NCBI GenBank assembly: GCA_037367405.1 | Contig: JAZKJV010005540.1 | Coordinates: 1-64,000, forward strand | DNA from: Ottelia alismoides | Taxonomy: Eukaryota > Streptophyta > Magnoliopsida > Alismatales > Hydrocharitaceae | Direction of reading: 5' to 3' | Length of the DNA: 64,000 nucleotides | Shown: positions 7,894-17,415 of the stretch, in pieces | Layout: the number at the start of each line of letters is the position of its first letter | Numbering within the stretch: position 1 is the stretch's first letter | The notes under the pieces: generated by a model | Database searches by the model: none | What the model saw: the letters and a program-made list of their open reading frames with translations, nothing else | What the model was told of the DNA's origin: nothing | Made by a program: the position numbers and the translations under genes

Positions 7894-8961
7894 ATGAAAA
7901 CGCAAACTTCGAACTCTTTCAAATGCATCTTGGGTGCGAGCGCTCTGAGCCTGGCACTGCTGGGTTGTGAAAAGAGCGACCGATCGTTTTCGATTCTAGC
8001 TGACGAGCAACAGTTTGCTCAGTCTGCCGAAGCCGTTCAAGTTCCGGCCAAAATCGATATCCTTTGGGTGATCGACAATTCCGGTTCGATGGCAACTTCG
8101 CAAACTCAACTCACCGAAAACTTCAATCGCTTTATTCAGAGATTCAAAGCTCTCAAGTATGACTACCGCATTGCTGTCACTGTCTCTGATGCCTGGACAG
8201 CACGGTTCAACGGAAACAACAGCCTTCGACGCGTTCGTGATGGCGTCGGAACAACCCACAGTAACGTTTTCGTCATCGACAACAAAACTCCCAACCTCGA
8301 ACAAGCTTTTGTCACCAACGCTCTCCAAGGAATCAATGGAAACGGGGATGAAAGAGTTTTTCAAAGCTTTGAGGAAGTCTTGAACTCTCCCTTGAATGCC
8401 GACTTCCGCAGACCCGATGCATTTTTAGCGATTATCAGTGTCAGCGATGAAGACGATTTTTCAGCTAACACTTCAGCTTTTCTCAACAACAGCTACACGG
8501 ACAGTCGTTTGATTCCAGTGAGTTACTATAAAAATTTTCTCGACCAAAAATTTGGTGCGCCCAATTACAGCTTCAACACGATTTCGATCCTGGATGAAGC
8601 TTGCCGCGCTCAAGTGGCCACTCCCACTTTCAGCGGCCGTATCGTAGGTGTTCGCTACAATCAATTGGCGGATGCGACGGGTGGTGTGAAAGCTTCGCTT
8701 TGTGGGAATTTCGGCGATCAACTTCAATTGATTTCCGACACGATTGTTCAGAACAAATTGAGCTTTCAGTTTCAGTTGAACCGAGAACCCGTCAAAGCAT
8801 CTATTGTAGTTCGAGTCGACGGAACAATTATTCGCGAAGATGAAGTCACAGGCTGGACTTACGATGCGGCTAATCGAATTGTGAAGTTTTCTCCCCAAGC
8901 TGTACCAGCGGCGGGAGCACAAGTCTCAATCACTTTTGATCCGTTGAATCCGAAGAACTAG
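7894..8961 (+). CDS. VWA-domain lipoprotein
   Basis: A 355-residue protein with a signal peptide and lipobox (LALLGC, Cys25). A von Willebrand factor A domain follows from about residue 50, with the MIDAS motif DNSGS (in IDILWVIDNSGSM) and the later ISVSDEDDF. The C-terminal third is beta-rich (KASIVVRVDGTIIREDEV). VWA domains mediate metal-dependent protein-protein contacts, so a periplasmic or outer-membrane adhesive or scaffold role is likely. GAGGAG precedes the ATG. It is 14 bp upstream of the GYF-PilZ gene and on the same strand as the gliding genes, so it may be the first gene of that operon. Confidence 0.8.
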   Translation: MKTQTSNSFKCILGASALSLALLGCEKSDRSFSILADEQQFAQSAEAVQVPAKIDILWVIDNSGSMATSQTQLTENFNRFIQRFKALKYDYRIAVTVSDAWTARFNGNNSLRRVRDGVGTTHSNVFVIDNKTPNLEQAFVTNALQGINGNGDERVFQSFEEVLNSPLNADFRRPDAFLAIISVSDEDDFSANTSAFLNNSYTDSRLIPVSYYKNFLDQKFGAPNYSFNTISILDEACRAQVATPTFSGRIVGVRYNQLADATGGVKASLCGNFGDQLQLISDTIVQNKLSFQFQLNREPVKASIVVRVDGTIIREDEVTGWTYDAANRIVKFSPQAVPAAGAQVSITFDPLNPKN

Positions 8962-8975
8962 AAAGGTTTTGAGTT

Positions 8976-9532
8976 ATGGATTTGAACACACAAGAAGCTT
9001 GGCTCATCCTGAAAGGGACCGAAAAAAAAGGTCCCTATTCCTACACCGAGCTTTTGCATTTCCGACAAAAAGGAATGCTTTTCGATTTTGATTACGTCTG
9101 GAATCAAAAGCTGGATCAATGGACCGCTGTCGCCGAATTGCCTGAGTTTTCAACTGATCGAATCCACCGAATCTTTGAAAAAGCGATTTCCAATGAAGTT
9201 TTTTGTCGTCGCAAAATGGAGCGAAAACGCATTGCAGCTCCTCTTTTGATTCATGACAACAGCCGGGTTTGGTCGGGAGAGCTGCGCACTCTCAGCCAGG
9301 GGGCTTGGGATTGGTCATGAACAACCCAGCTCCATTACCGGGGCAGTCGCTCCGGATCCAACTTTGCCCTTCTGATTTTTGGCAAGTTGATTTCAATACG
9401 GAAGCCAAAATTTTGCACAAAGAATTTTCAAAGGGTCCTTTGCATTTGGAGTCTCAGTTGGGCTACTCGATGAAATTTGAAAGAGTCAGCCAAGCTGGTC
9501 AAAAAGTTTTAAAAGATTTGTTTCAAAAATAA
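8976..9532 (+). CDS. GYF-PilZ domain protein (one frameshift)
   Basis: The N-terminus matches a GYF_2-type adaptor domain (WLILKGTEKKGPYSYTELLH, with YVWNQKLDQW). A PilZ-like domain follows: RKMER fits the RxxxR c-di-GMP motif and LSQGGLGL fits the second motif (D/N)xSxxG with the first residue replaced. The frame breaks at the G-run at about 9299-9303. The downstream frame (MNNPAPLPGQSLRI to the stop at 9532) completes the beta-barrel of PilZ. The protein is cytoplasmic. Its place next to the motor genes suggests a regulator or adaptor of the motor, possibly sensing c-di-GMP. That role is inference. Confidence 0.7.
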
Positions 9533-9549
9533 CACAAGGGGAGCACGTT

Positions 9550-10268
9550 ATGAGTTCAGGTTTTACAGGTTTTGTTGTTGATTCAGGAGTGGTCGGCTGG
9601 TGCATTATGGGCATCGGTGTAGGCGCCCTCGTTTTAATTGTCGAAAGAGCTCAAACTCTTTTTTCAAGTACCGGATGGATGCCGACAAACTTTTGAACCA
9701 AGTTCAAAAACTTCTTTTCGAGAAAAAACCTGATCAAGCTCTTGTTCTTTGCTCTCAAATGCCCAACAGCCCGTTGGCAAAAGCTTTTAAAACGATTCTC
9801 GAAAAAAGCGACCGTGATGACGATTCGATTTATCAAGCTCAAGACATCGCTTTGAGCGAAAACGTTCCCCAGCTGACAAAAAGAATCCACTATCTTTCCA
9901 TGCTCGCCAACGTGGCTACTCTGGCGGGACTGCTCGGAACAATCCATGGTCTGATCTTGTCGTTTGCGGCCGTCGGTGCAGCGGATGCGTCTCAAAAACA
10001 AGCTCTTTTGGCCAATGGTATTTCAGTTTCGATGTACACCACCGCTTTGGGTTTGATTGTCGCCATTCCAGCGATGGTTTTCTACTCGATTTTGGTTTCC
10101 AAGCAAAATGAACTCCTCGAGCAAATGACCGAAAAATGCGGAAAACTTGTCGAAACTTTGACAACTCTTCATTTGCCCAAAATGGGTCGAGCTGATTTGT
10201 TTCCGGACTCTCTGCAAAAAGAAGAGTTTCACGCCAAAGCCCCTCCCACAGGATCTCGTGCTTCATAA
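9550..10268 (+). CDS. MotA/TolQ/ExbB proton-channel protein, AglR-like (one frameshift)
   Basis: The N-terminal segment from the ATG at 9550 (MSSGFTGFVVDSGVVGWCIM) carries the first membrane helix. At the T-run 9659-9664 the frame shifts; one added T gives LFFKYRMDADKLLNQVQ and restores the rest. Two further helices, ANVATLAGLLGTIHGLIL and TTALGLIVAIPAMVF, are typical of the TolQ/ExbB channel. With the two ExbD-like genes that follow it would form a proton-driven stator in the inner membrane, as AglRQS does for Myxococcus gliding. GGGGAG precedes the ATG. Confidence 0.8.
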
Positions 10269-10277
10269 AGGAGATTT

Positions 10278-10823
10278 ATGAGAAAGCGTTTTCGTCCCCA
10301 AATTCAATTGAACCATGAGTTCGAACTCGACCTGGCTCCATTGCTCGCTGTGATGGTGAAACTCGTGCCTGTCCTGTTGGTCTCGAGCGCTTTTGTCAAC
10401 GTGGCGGTGATCGAAACGGATCTCCCCCAACCCGTCAAAGCAGCTATTCAAAAACAAGACTCAACTCCAGATCGAACCCTCGTCCAAGTTCGAATCTTGA
10501 AATCGCGAGAAGTGTCGTTGTGGATCCAAAAAGGGAACGATCGAAAAGAAAGTCGAATTCCTGCCAATGCTGATGGCGGGATCGATTTGCCCTCTTTGCA
10601 CACTCAATTGGTGGAAGTCAAAAAACAAAATCCTGAAGTTTATCGTCTAGAATTGGCACCGGATGAATCTTTGACCCATGGTCAAATCACTTCAGTGATT
10701 GACGAAGCCCGCAAAGCTCATGATCCCAATATCACTTTTCCTGTCGTTGATGAAGCTGGTAAGCCAACAACAACCAACTTTCTTTTTCCTGACGTGGTCT
10801 TCGTCAATTTGATGGAAGGATAA
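10278..10823 (+). CDS. ExbD/TolR-family stator subunit 1 (AglQ/AglS-like)
   Basis: A 181-residue protein with a short basic cytoplasmic N-terminus, one membrane helix (PLLAVMVKLVPVLLVSSAF, residues 21-39) and a periplasmic domain. The helix position that is normally the proton-carrying aspartate (PLLDV) is Ala24 here, and Lys28 lies in the helix. Asp18 lies just before it. The subunit may therefore be structural, with proton transfer by the second ExbD-like protein. The ATG is preceded by AAGGAG and is 9 bp after the MotA-like gene, which fits one operon. Confidence 0.8.
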   Translation: MRKRFRPQIQLNHEFELDLAPLLAVMVKLVPVLLVSSAFVNVAVIETDLPQPVKAAIQKQDSTPDRTLVQVRILKSREVSLWIQKGNDRKESRIPANADGGIDLPSLHTQLVEVKKQNPEVYRLELAPDESLTHGQITSVIDEARKAHDPNITFPVVDEAGKPTTTNFLFPDVVFVNLMEG

Positions 10824-10824
10824 C

Positions 10825-11304
10825 ATGGGATACAATCGTCGTCGCTATCAACAGCCAAAAGGCAGCCAAGTCTTTGCACTCAATATTACATCTATGACGG
10901 ACATGTTTACCATTTTGCTCGTTTTTCTTTTGCAAACCTACTCAACAACTGAAATCCAACTTGAGCCCGATCCCAAAATCGCTCTTCCCGTTTCTTCTTC
11001 TCAGGCCAGTCCCAAAAAAGCTTTGCAAGTCAGTGTTTCAAGTTCCGAGCTCAAAGTGAACAACGAAACCGTGGCGAGTCTTTCGGATTCAGGAATTCAG
11101 AGTCAAGATGTTGAGGCGAGTGATAGTCAGTTTATCAAACCTCTTTTTCAGTCTCTGCAAGGACTCACGAAAGAACAAGAAACCGGCGAAATGATTCTCG
11201 TGGCCGACCAAAACGTGCCTTATTCGACTTTGCGAAAAGTAATGTACACAGCAACCATGGCAGGATTTCCTCACGTGAAAATTGCCACTCTTTCGGGGCA
11301 GTAA
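10825..11304 (+). CDS. ExbD/TolR-family stator subunit 2 (AglQ/AglS-like)
   Basis: A 159-residue ExbD/TolR homologue starting 1 bp after the previous stop. It has a basic N-terminus, one helix (MTDMFTILLVFLLQTYS) with Asp26 at the conserved proton-binding position, and a periplasmic domain ending YSTLRKVMYTATMAGFPHVK, which is typical of the family. With the preceding two genes it forms the set of one ExbB-like and two ExbD-like subunits seen in Agl gliding motors. It is the only one of the two ExbD-like subunits here that keeps the Asp. Confidence 0.85.
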   Translation: MGYNRRRYQQPKGSQVFALNITSMTDMFTILLVFLLQTYSTTEIQLEPDPKIALPVSSSQASPKKALQVSVSSSELKVNNETVASLSDSGIQSQDVEASDSQFIKPLFQSLQGLTKEQETGEMILVADQNVPYSTLRKVMYTATMAGFPHVKIATLSGQ

Positions 11305-11325
11305 TCGCCTGATCAGGAGCCGTCA

Positions 11326-14300
11326 ATGCGTTCAAATTCTCTTTTTATAATGACTCTTCTGAGTTTTACGCAGCTGGGACACTCGGCAGAAAAAGGACTC
11401 CTCCCGAACTCAAAAAAGAAACTAATCAAGTTTCCTCCGAAGTCATGATCGGGGTCACCGAAGAAAAAGCCTTATCGGCGTTGACATCACTTCTGAATAA
11501 AAAAAAAGGAACAGCTTCTGAGCCAGATCTTCTCCAACGTTTGGCCGAATTGCATATGCGTCGAGCTCGGTCGGGACGGTTTTTTGAACTTCAGCGGCAG
11601 ACAGATGCGAAAGCCATGAAGTTTGTACCCGAGAAGTTTCAAAACGCCCAAGCAAAAACGTCTTTGCTCAAAGCTCTTGAAACTTACAACGACCTTGAAA
11701 AACGATTTCCTTCTTTCTCTCAAATGGATTCTGTCCTTATTCAACAAAGCGATGATTCTGGGGCAGCTCAATCGAAGCACAGAATCCGAAATGAGCTTAA
11801 CCAAACTTCTCAACCAATTCAAAAGCTCACCATTTCGTCCTGACGCTTTGCTCGCGCTGGGAGAGATGCAATATGAAAAAGGTCAGTTCGCGAAAGCTCT
11901 CGGGACGCTGGTTCAAATCGAGGAGTACCCGACAGCACGTGTCTACCCCTACGGCCTCTACAAGCAAGCTTGGTCACTTTACAACATGAAAGACAATGAC
12001 AAAGCCATCGACAAAATGAAAGTCTTTGGTTGATCATTTTTCACCCGATAAGCCAGCTCGTCTTGAAAGTCAGCACAATCTCCGAACTGAAGCTTTGCGA
12101 GATCTGGGACTGTTCTTTGGCGAAACTCACAAAGCTGAACAAGCTTACAGCTTCTTCAAAGCATTTGCACCGAAGCCGAGCTTCCTGAAGCTTTGCTGGC
12201 TCTGGCGAAACTTTATGAAAGTCATTCGCGCTATCAAGAGCTCATTGTCTTTTTGACCGAACTCAACCAAAAAACCAAACACGATCAACAAGCCCAAGTC
12301 GAATGGATGATTGCCGACAGCTTTGAGAGCCTCAAAAAGCGAAACGAAAGCTTAGAGCATCTCGAGCTTGGCGCTCAGCTTTGTGTGAAGTCCGGGGACG
12401 CCAAAAACTTGCGCCGTGAAAGGCCGTCAAGTGACTCTGGAATTGGCCGAAAAATGGTGGGATCTTTTTAAGAAAAATCCGACGCAGCTCCAAGTGGCCG
12501 ATTGGGCTGCTCGTGCTTTGAGCATTGCGCTCAAGTATGATTTTGACGGAACAGATCTCAAAACACGAATGGGCTTGGCTGATTTGTTGTACCAATCCAA
12601 TCAGTTTTTAGCCGCTGCAGAAAATTATCAAATTGTCAGTGAAAGATCTCAAGATTCCAACCAAATTCGCTTGGCCAGCTACGCTTGGTTGATTTCAACT
12701 GAGAAAGCTGACCCCTCCGAAAATCCAGGACTGCCCGACTCAAAGCTTGTGACCGCTACTTGACCCAAATTAAAGACTTTACTGATGAAGAAGCTTTTGC
12801 AGTCGGCTTCAAACGAGCTTTTTTGCTTTTTGAGATGACTCAACTCGATGAAGCTTACACTCAAGCGAATCGCCTCACCATTGCGAAAACAAAAGCGACA
12901 GAACTCCTTGTCAAGACCAAAGATCTTGAACTGGAACTGCTCAAACGCTTGGACAAGCTCCAACTCCTCAGCCAGAATGCGAGAGCGCAAGCCGACAGTG
13001 AAGCCTCTCCCGAGCGGAAGAAAAAGCTCATGACCATTGCGGCCGAATCGAGCTTCACTCTTCTCCAAAAAGAATCAGGCCTGACCGCTCAACAAAAATC
13101 CAAGAACTGGCTTGAATTTGCTCGGGAGAATTCTTCACAAAAAGAATTGGCTCGAAAAGCTTTCTTGGAGAGTCTCAAAATTCAATCTGAAAATTTAGAT
13201 GCGATCCTGTGGTCAGAATCGATCCAGGAATTTGCAAAAGCTTATCCTGATTCCAGCGAAAATATTCCACTGATCAAACAAGCTTCGGCCAAATTGGTCA
13301 AACTGGGTTTCTTCCCCCAAGCCCAAGCTTTGCTGGAAGCTTCACTTCCTTTATCGGACAAAAAACAAAAATCAGAGACGATGGAAGCTTTGCTCGAGCT
13401 GGCTTTTCTTGAAAAACAAAACGACCAAGTTCGATCTCTGCTTCGTCAAAAGCTCAAAGAAGCTCCCAAAGCAGAACAAGGAGCTTACTACGACCAATTG
13501 TTGAAAACTTATCCTCCGGATTCGAATGAGGCTCGAGCTTTGCTGTCAGAAATTCAGAAAAACCGAATCGAGCCCACCGCTTCCCACTTGGACCTGGATC
13601 AAGTCGAAAAAATGCTTGCAAAAAGGCAGTTCACAGAAGCTTTTCAAGCTGCCAAAAAGTTTGTTGGTTCGGGCGCTACGAACGACATCAAAGCTCGAGC
13701 GCGGGTTCTTCAAGCCCAAGTTTTAGAAAATGAATTCACCCAACAAAGTCTTCGTTCTCCAGTTGATCGTTTGCAAATCGTTTTAGCAATGAAGACAGAC
13801 AAGTTTGAAAAAGCACAAAGCGCCTACTTATCAGCTTCGAAGCTTTCAGGTCAGCCCGAGTATCAAAAACAAGCTCTCGAAGGCTTGGCCCGTCTCTACA
13901 GTCACTTCGCAACAGCTTTAAAAAATTGGGAGCCCAAAGGTGAAACAGCTCCCGAGCAAATTGCAGGAATTCGGAAGGACCTTGCCCAGCTGATCAATCC
14001 CCTCGAAAAACAGAATTTAGAGATGGTTGATCAATTGAACAAACTAAAAATTGCCGGCCCCTCTCGAAAACCCGCCTCTCTTTCTCGTTTCGCTGGCCTT
14101 TCAGAGGCCGAAACACCCTCGCCAATGGCGGGTGTCGTGGATTTCGAACGCGTCGACATTTTGGGCTTTCCGATCTTAAGCGACGAAACTCAGCTGACTT
14201 GGGATTTTGGGAAATCCAAAAAATGTTTAGAGCCTTTAGAAAAAATGTCGACTCAAGAGCTCACACGCGGCCTGCAGAACTGCGTGGCGACTCAATCTTC

Positions 14301-14946
14301 AAAACAGATCTTGAGCTACCTGAAGCGTCTCAGCTTGTGCTTGATGCCAGACGGACAGGAGTTGACCGCGTTCTACAATGCTTACTTTGCATGGCTTGAA
14401 CGAAAAACCGAAAAAACACAACATTTGCTGAAGTCGATTGAGACTGACAAGAAAGGCACACGACTTTCTTTCAACACGTCTACGATTGAATTTCTCAAAG
14501 TCTTGGCTCAACCCCAAGTGGACTTTACAGCGTGGAGAACTTTGACGGATAAAGGTGAGACTCACGTTGTCGCTCGGTATTTCACTCTTCAAAAATTCTT
14601 TCAAGACGGTGACTGTTTGTCGGCTCTCGAGCGTTTGAGCAAGGACAAAAGCCCCGCGTGGTTTGAGCAATCAATCCTGTTGCAACAAGCCGACTGCTTG
14701 GGACAAGTGGGCAAAATGGATGAAGCACTCAAACTGCTCCGAAGCGAGAGTTTAAAAGATCGACAATTCGAAAAACTTCTTCAAGAAGCTCGTGTCTGGG
14801 AGTTGTACAAGAAAGACAACATTCAGAGTCGCAAGCTCTATGAACAAGCCAAAATGAGAACAACTCAACCAGATGCTTTGGATTGGTTGAATCGTAAGTT
14901 AGAGTATTTAAAAGGAACCGAGAATCAAATCGTGGGGAGCTTATGA
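11326..14946 (+). CDS. Large exported TPR protein of the gliding operon (multiple frameshifts)
   Basis: The start at 11326 (after CAGGAG) gives a signal peptide (MRSNSLFIMTLLSFTQLGHS). The product, about 1200 residues, is mostly tetratricopeptide-like repeats (LLALGEMQYEKGQFAKAL; LYKQAWSLYNMKDNDKAIDK; LADLLYQSNQFLAAAENYQI) followed by a long helical C-terminal part, open from 12760 to 14946. The frame changes at about 11405, 11735, 12025, 12170, 12415 and 12750. Periplasmic TPR proteins are standard parts of Glt/Agl machinery, where they bridge the motor and the outer membrane. The six shifts in one gene are the densest cluster in the window. Confidence 0.7.
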
Positions 14947-15215
14947 GCAAAGGCAAAAATATGAAGACACTCCAGATGATTCTGACACTTTGGGCTCTCT
15001 TCTTTGTTAGTCTCTCTGCGGAAGCCAAAAAGAAAGTTCGCGAAGTTCAAGAAGTCAATTTTTCTGAAATGAGTTTGAAAGGAACAATCCGCAATCCCGA
15101 TGGAGCTTATTTGGTCCAAAAAAAGGGAATTCGCTTTCTGCCTCTTTATGAAGTTCAAAAAGATTTCGATTCTAAATCCGTCAGTCTTCCGAGGTTATTA
15201 AATGAATCAACCTAA
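14943..15215 (+). CDS. Small exported protein of the gliding operon
   Basis: The frame overlaps the TPR gene stop (ATGA-type overlap at 14943); a second ATG at 14961 gives MKTLQMILTLWALFFVSLSA, a good signal peptide with cleavage near AEA. The mature part is only about 60 residues, basic at first (KKKVREVQEVNFSEM) and then LKGTIRNPDGAYLVQKKGIR. The C-terminus overlaps the next start by 14 nt. No domain is recognised. The tight packing suggests it is translated with its neighbours and belongs to the same complex. Confidence 0.65.
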   Translation: MSKGKNMKTLQMILTLWALFFVSLSAEAKKKVREVQEVNFSEMSLKGTIRNPDGAYLVQKKGIRFLPLYEVQKDFDSKSVSLPRLLNEST

Positions 15216-16624
15216 AGATCTTATGATTCGATTGTCTTCTCCTTCTGGTCTTAAAAAACAATTTCGCGTTTCTTCAGCCAGTCAAAAAACAACTCTCGGA
15301 GCTTCAGCTCAAGCAGACATTCGATGGATTTCGGACGACTTCCCGGCAATTGTGGGACAAATCTCTTTAGAAAATGGCAGTTGGAACTTCCACTGCTTGG
15401 ATCTTGATTTGGAAGATCAATTTGGAAAAGCTCGTTGGTCTTTGAACCAAAAACTTGAACTCCGAGTTAAAATGTCGATGTTGAGATCACTCAAATCGAG
15501 AAGGATCTCAATTTTTTCCTGAATCACGAACAATCTATTCCGAGCAGTCAGGATGGGCACGACTACCACCTTGTGACAATCTGCGTGAATAGCAAAATGC
15601 TTCAGTCAAGTCTTCTCCCCGCTCATCAAACATTTTCTTCAACTTGGCTGTCTCAGCCTCTAAATTGCCCCGAAGACAAGACTTGGCAAACTTTCCAAGA
15701 CCAGGGATTGACAGTCTACCATCGAAGAATTCGCCTCAGTCGTGAAGAGGCCCGCTCTTATCAAACGTGGGTGGCTCTTTGACAACTCGACAAAAAATGC
15801 AATGGGGAGCTGGAACTCTCCTCGCCGGTCTGATTCTCACGAGTCTTGCTTTTTTGATGCCTCGCTCAGAGCAAACTGTGATGTCGGCTTCACTGGAGAA
15901 ATCGGTTCGCCCCGTTGCTTACAAAAAAAGTGAGCTGAAACCCCTCCAAAAAATGACCGAGCCCAAAGCCAGTGCCATTGCTGCTACGACGCAAGGAACT
16001 CCTGCAAGCAACAATGTGATTCGCACCGACACCCAAGTTCGAATTTCAAAATTAATCGGTAAAATTGCGATTGGGACAGCTCAGTCTAAAAATGTTGTGA
16101 TCACCGATGGCAAAGCTGCCGGATCGGGGCCCACAGGAAGAGCATTGGCTTCTTTAGGGAATAAAGACCAAGCCGGCAGTGACTGGACACAAAGTACGAT
16201 CAATCAAAAAATTGTGATCGGAACAATTGGTTCCACCAAAGGAATCAACTCCGAATTTGGAAGAATTGGCACAGGCAAAACCGGAAATAACACGGTTGGC
16301 TTGGTTGAAGAAGAAGCTTCAATCTCGGGCGGCCTCGACCGAGATGTGATCGCAAGCTATATCAAAACAAAATTAGGACAAATACTTTATTGTTACGAGC
16401 GTCAGCTCTCCGCGCAACCCAATTTGTTTGGGAAAGTCGCTGTTCAGTTTACGATAGGTGCTTCTGGAGAAGTTATTCTCCAGAAAGTTGGAGAATCAAC
16501 CCTGCAAAATTCGACTGTGGAGAATTGTATTCTTCAGCGAGTCGGTCAGTGGAATTTTCCAAAACCTGAAGGGGGAACAAAAGTCGTTGTGACTTATCCC
16601 TTCTTGTTTAAAAGCACGAACTGA
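15202..16624 (+). CDS. FHA-like and AgmX/TonB-C domain protein, GltG/GltJ-like (frameshifts)
   Basis: The first frame (15202 to about 15465) resembles an FHA domain (MIRLSSPSGLKKQFRV, TLGASAQADIRW). A second frame (about 15470-15782, VEITQIEKDLNFFLN onward) continues it. The third, from about 15767, has a membrane helix (WGAGTLLAGLILTSLAFLMP), a Gly/Ser-rich linker and a periplasmic AgmX/PglI-type TonB-C domain (GQILYCYERQLSAQPNLFGK, ending VVVTYPFLFKSTN). In Myxococcus, inner-membrane proteins with a cytoplasmic FHA or GYF part and TonB-C domains link the motor to the envelope. I join the three frames into one gene. If they are separate, the second gene starts with GTG at 15767. Confidence 0.65.
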
Positions 16625-16656
16625 ACGAGCTTTCAAAAGCTCATGAAGGAGAGAAC

Positions 16657-17415
16657 ATGACCACCCTACTGATCGCCTTTTTGGCGTCGCTCAATTTGGC
16701 TTCAAGCCCCAAACTTCCCCGGCTTCGGATGGAGGGGAGACCAAGTCGATTTGCAAAAGCTCGATGACAAATACTGGGCGGCCAAGGACTCTGATCTTTC
16801 CGTTGTCCAAAACCGAACTTTTTCTAAAAACAAACGCTTTTATTTGAGCGCCAGCTACGGCCCTTTGGTCAACGACGAGTGGAATATTGGACGCATGACC
16901 AATTTGGCCACGGGGTATTACTTCTCCGAACGTCTCGGAGTGGAATTCGCTTATGAAGCTGGAAGTTTGACAAAAAATGATGGGGTTGTGCAAATCGAAA
17001 AATCCAATGGACTTCGCCCCAACTACAACAAATTCGTGAGTGCAATGGGCTTCAACGCCGTTGTCGTCCCTTTCTACGCGAAAATGAGTTTTTGGGATCG
17101 AAAAATTCTCTATTTCGATATGCAATTTGCAGCCCGGTGCTGGACTCATGACTTATGAAATGCAAATCCGACCCGACCGAAGCACCGTCCGAGAAAAAAA
17201 CAACTCCCTATTTCAATATTGATGCTTCTCAGCAGTTGTTTTTCTCTCAGAATTGGGCCGTTCGAGTGGATCTGAAAAACAAATGGTCCAAGCAAAACTT
17301 GAGTCGTTTTCGTCTGTCGGGAGCAACCGGGTCTGACCGAGATCTCGGGACCACGGTTCGACAAGACACCACAGTCTTGCTCGGAATCACGTACTTCATT
17401 GGCCGAGGTGAGTAA
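16657..17415 (+). CDS. Outer-membrane beta-barrel protein of the gliding operon (frameshifts)
   Basis: GAAGGAG precedes the ATG at 16657, which gives a short hydrophobic start. After a shift near 16740 the frame reads amphipathic beta-strands (KRFYLSASYGPLVNDEWNIG, ATGYYFSERLGVEFAYEAG). Further shifts near 17130 and 17205 lead to strands AVRVDLKNKW and TTVLLGITYFIGRGE at the end, with an aromatic near the C-terminus as in outer-membrane barrels. Gliding clusters encode such barrels (GltA/B/H type). It ends at 17415 and the next GTG follows directly. Confidence 0.65.

Noticed and set aside
11326..14946. Programmed ribosomal frameshifting in the TPR genes
   Set aside because: Shifts are many, go in both directions, and lack consistent slippery sites with downstream structures; the same pattern occurs in housekeeping genes.
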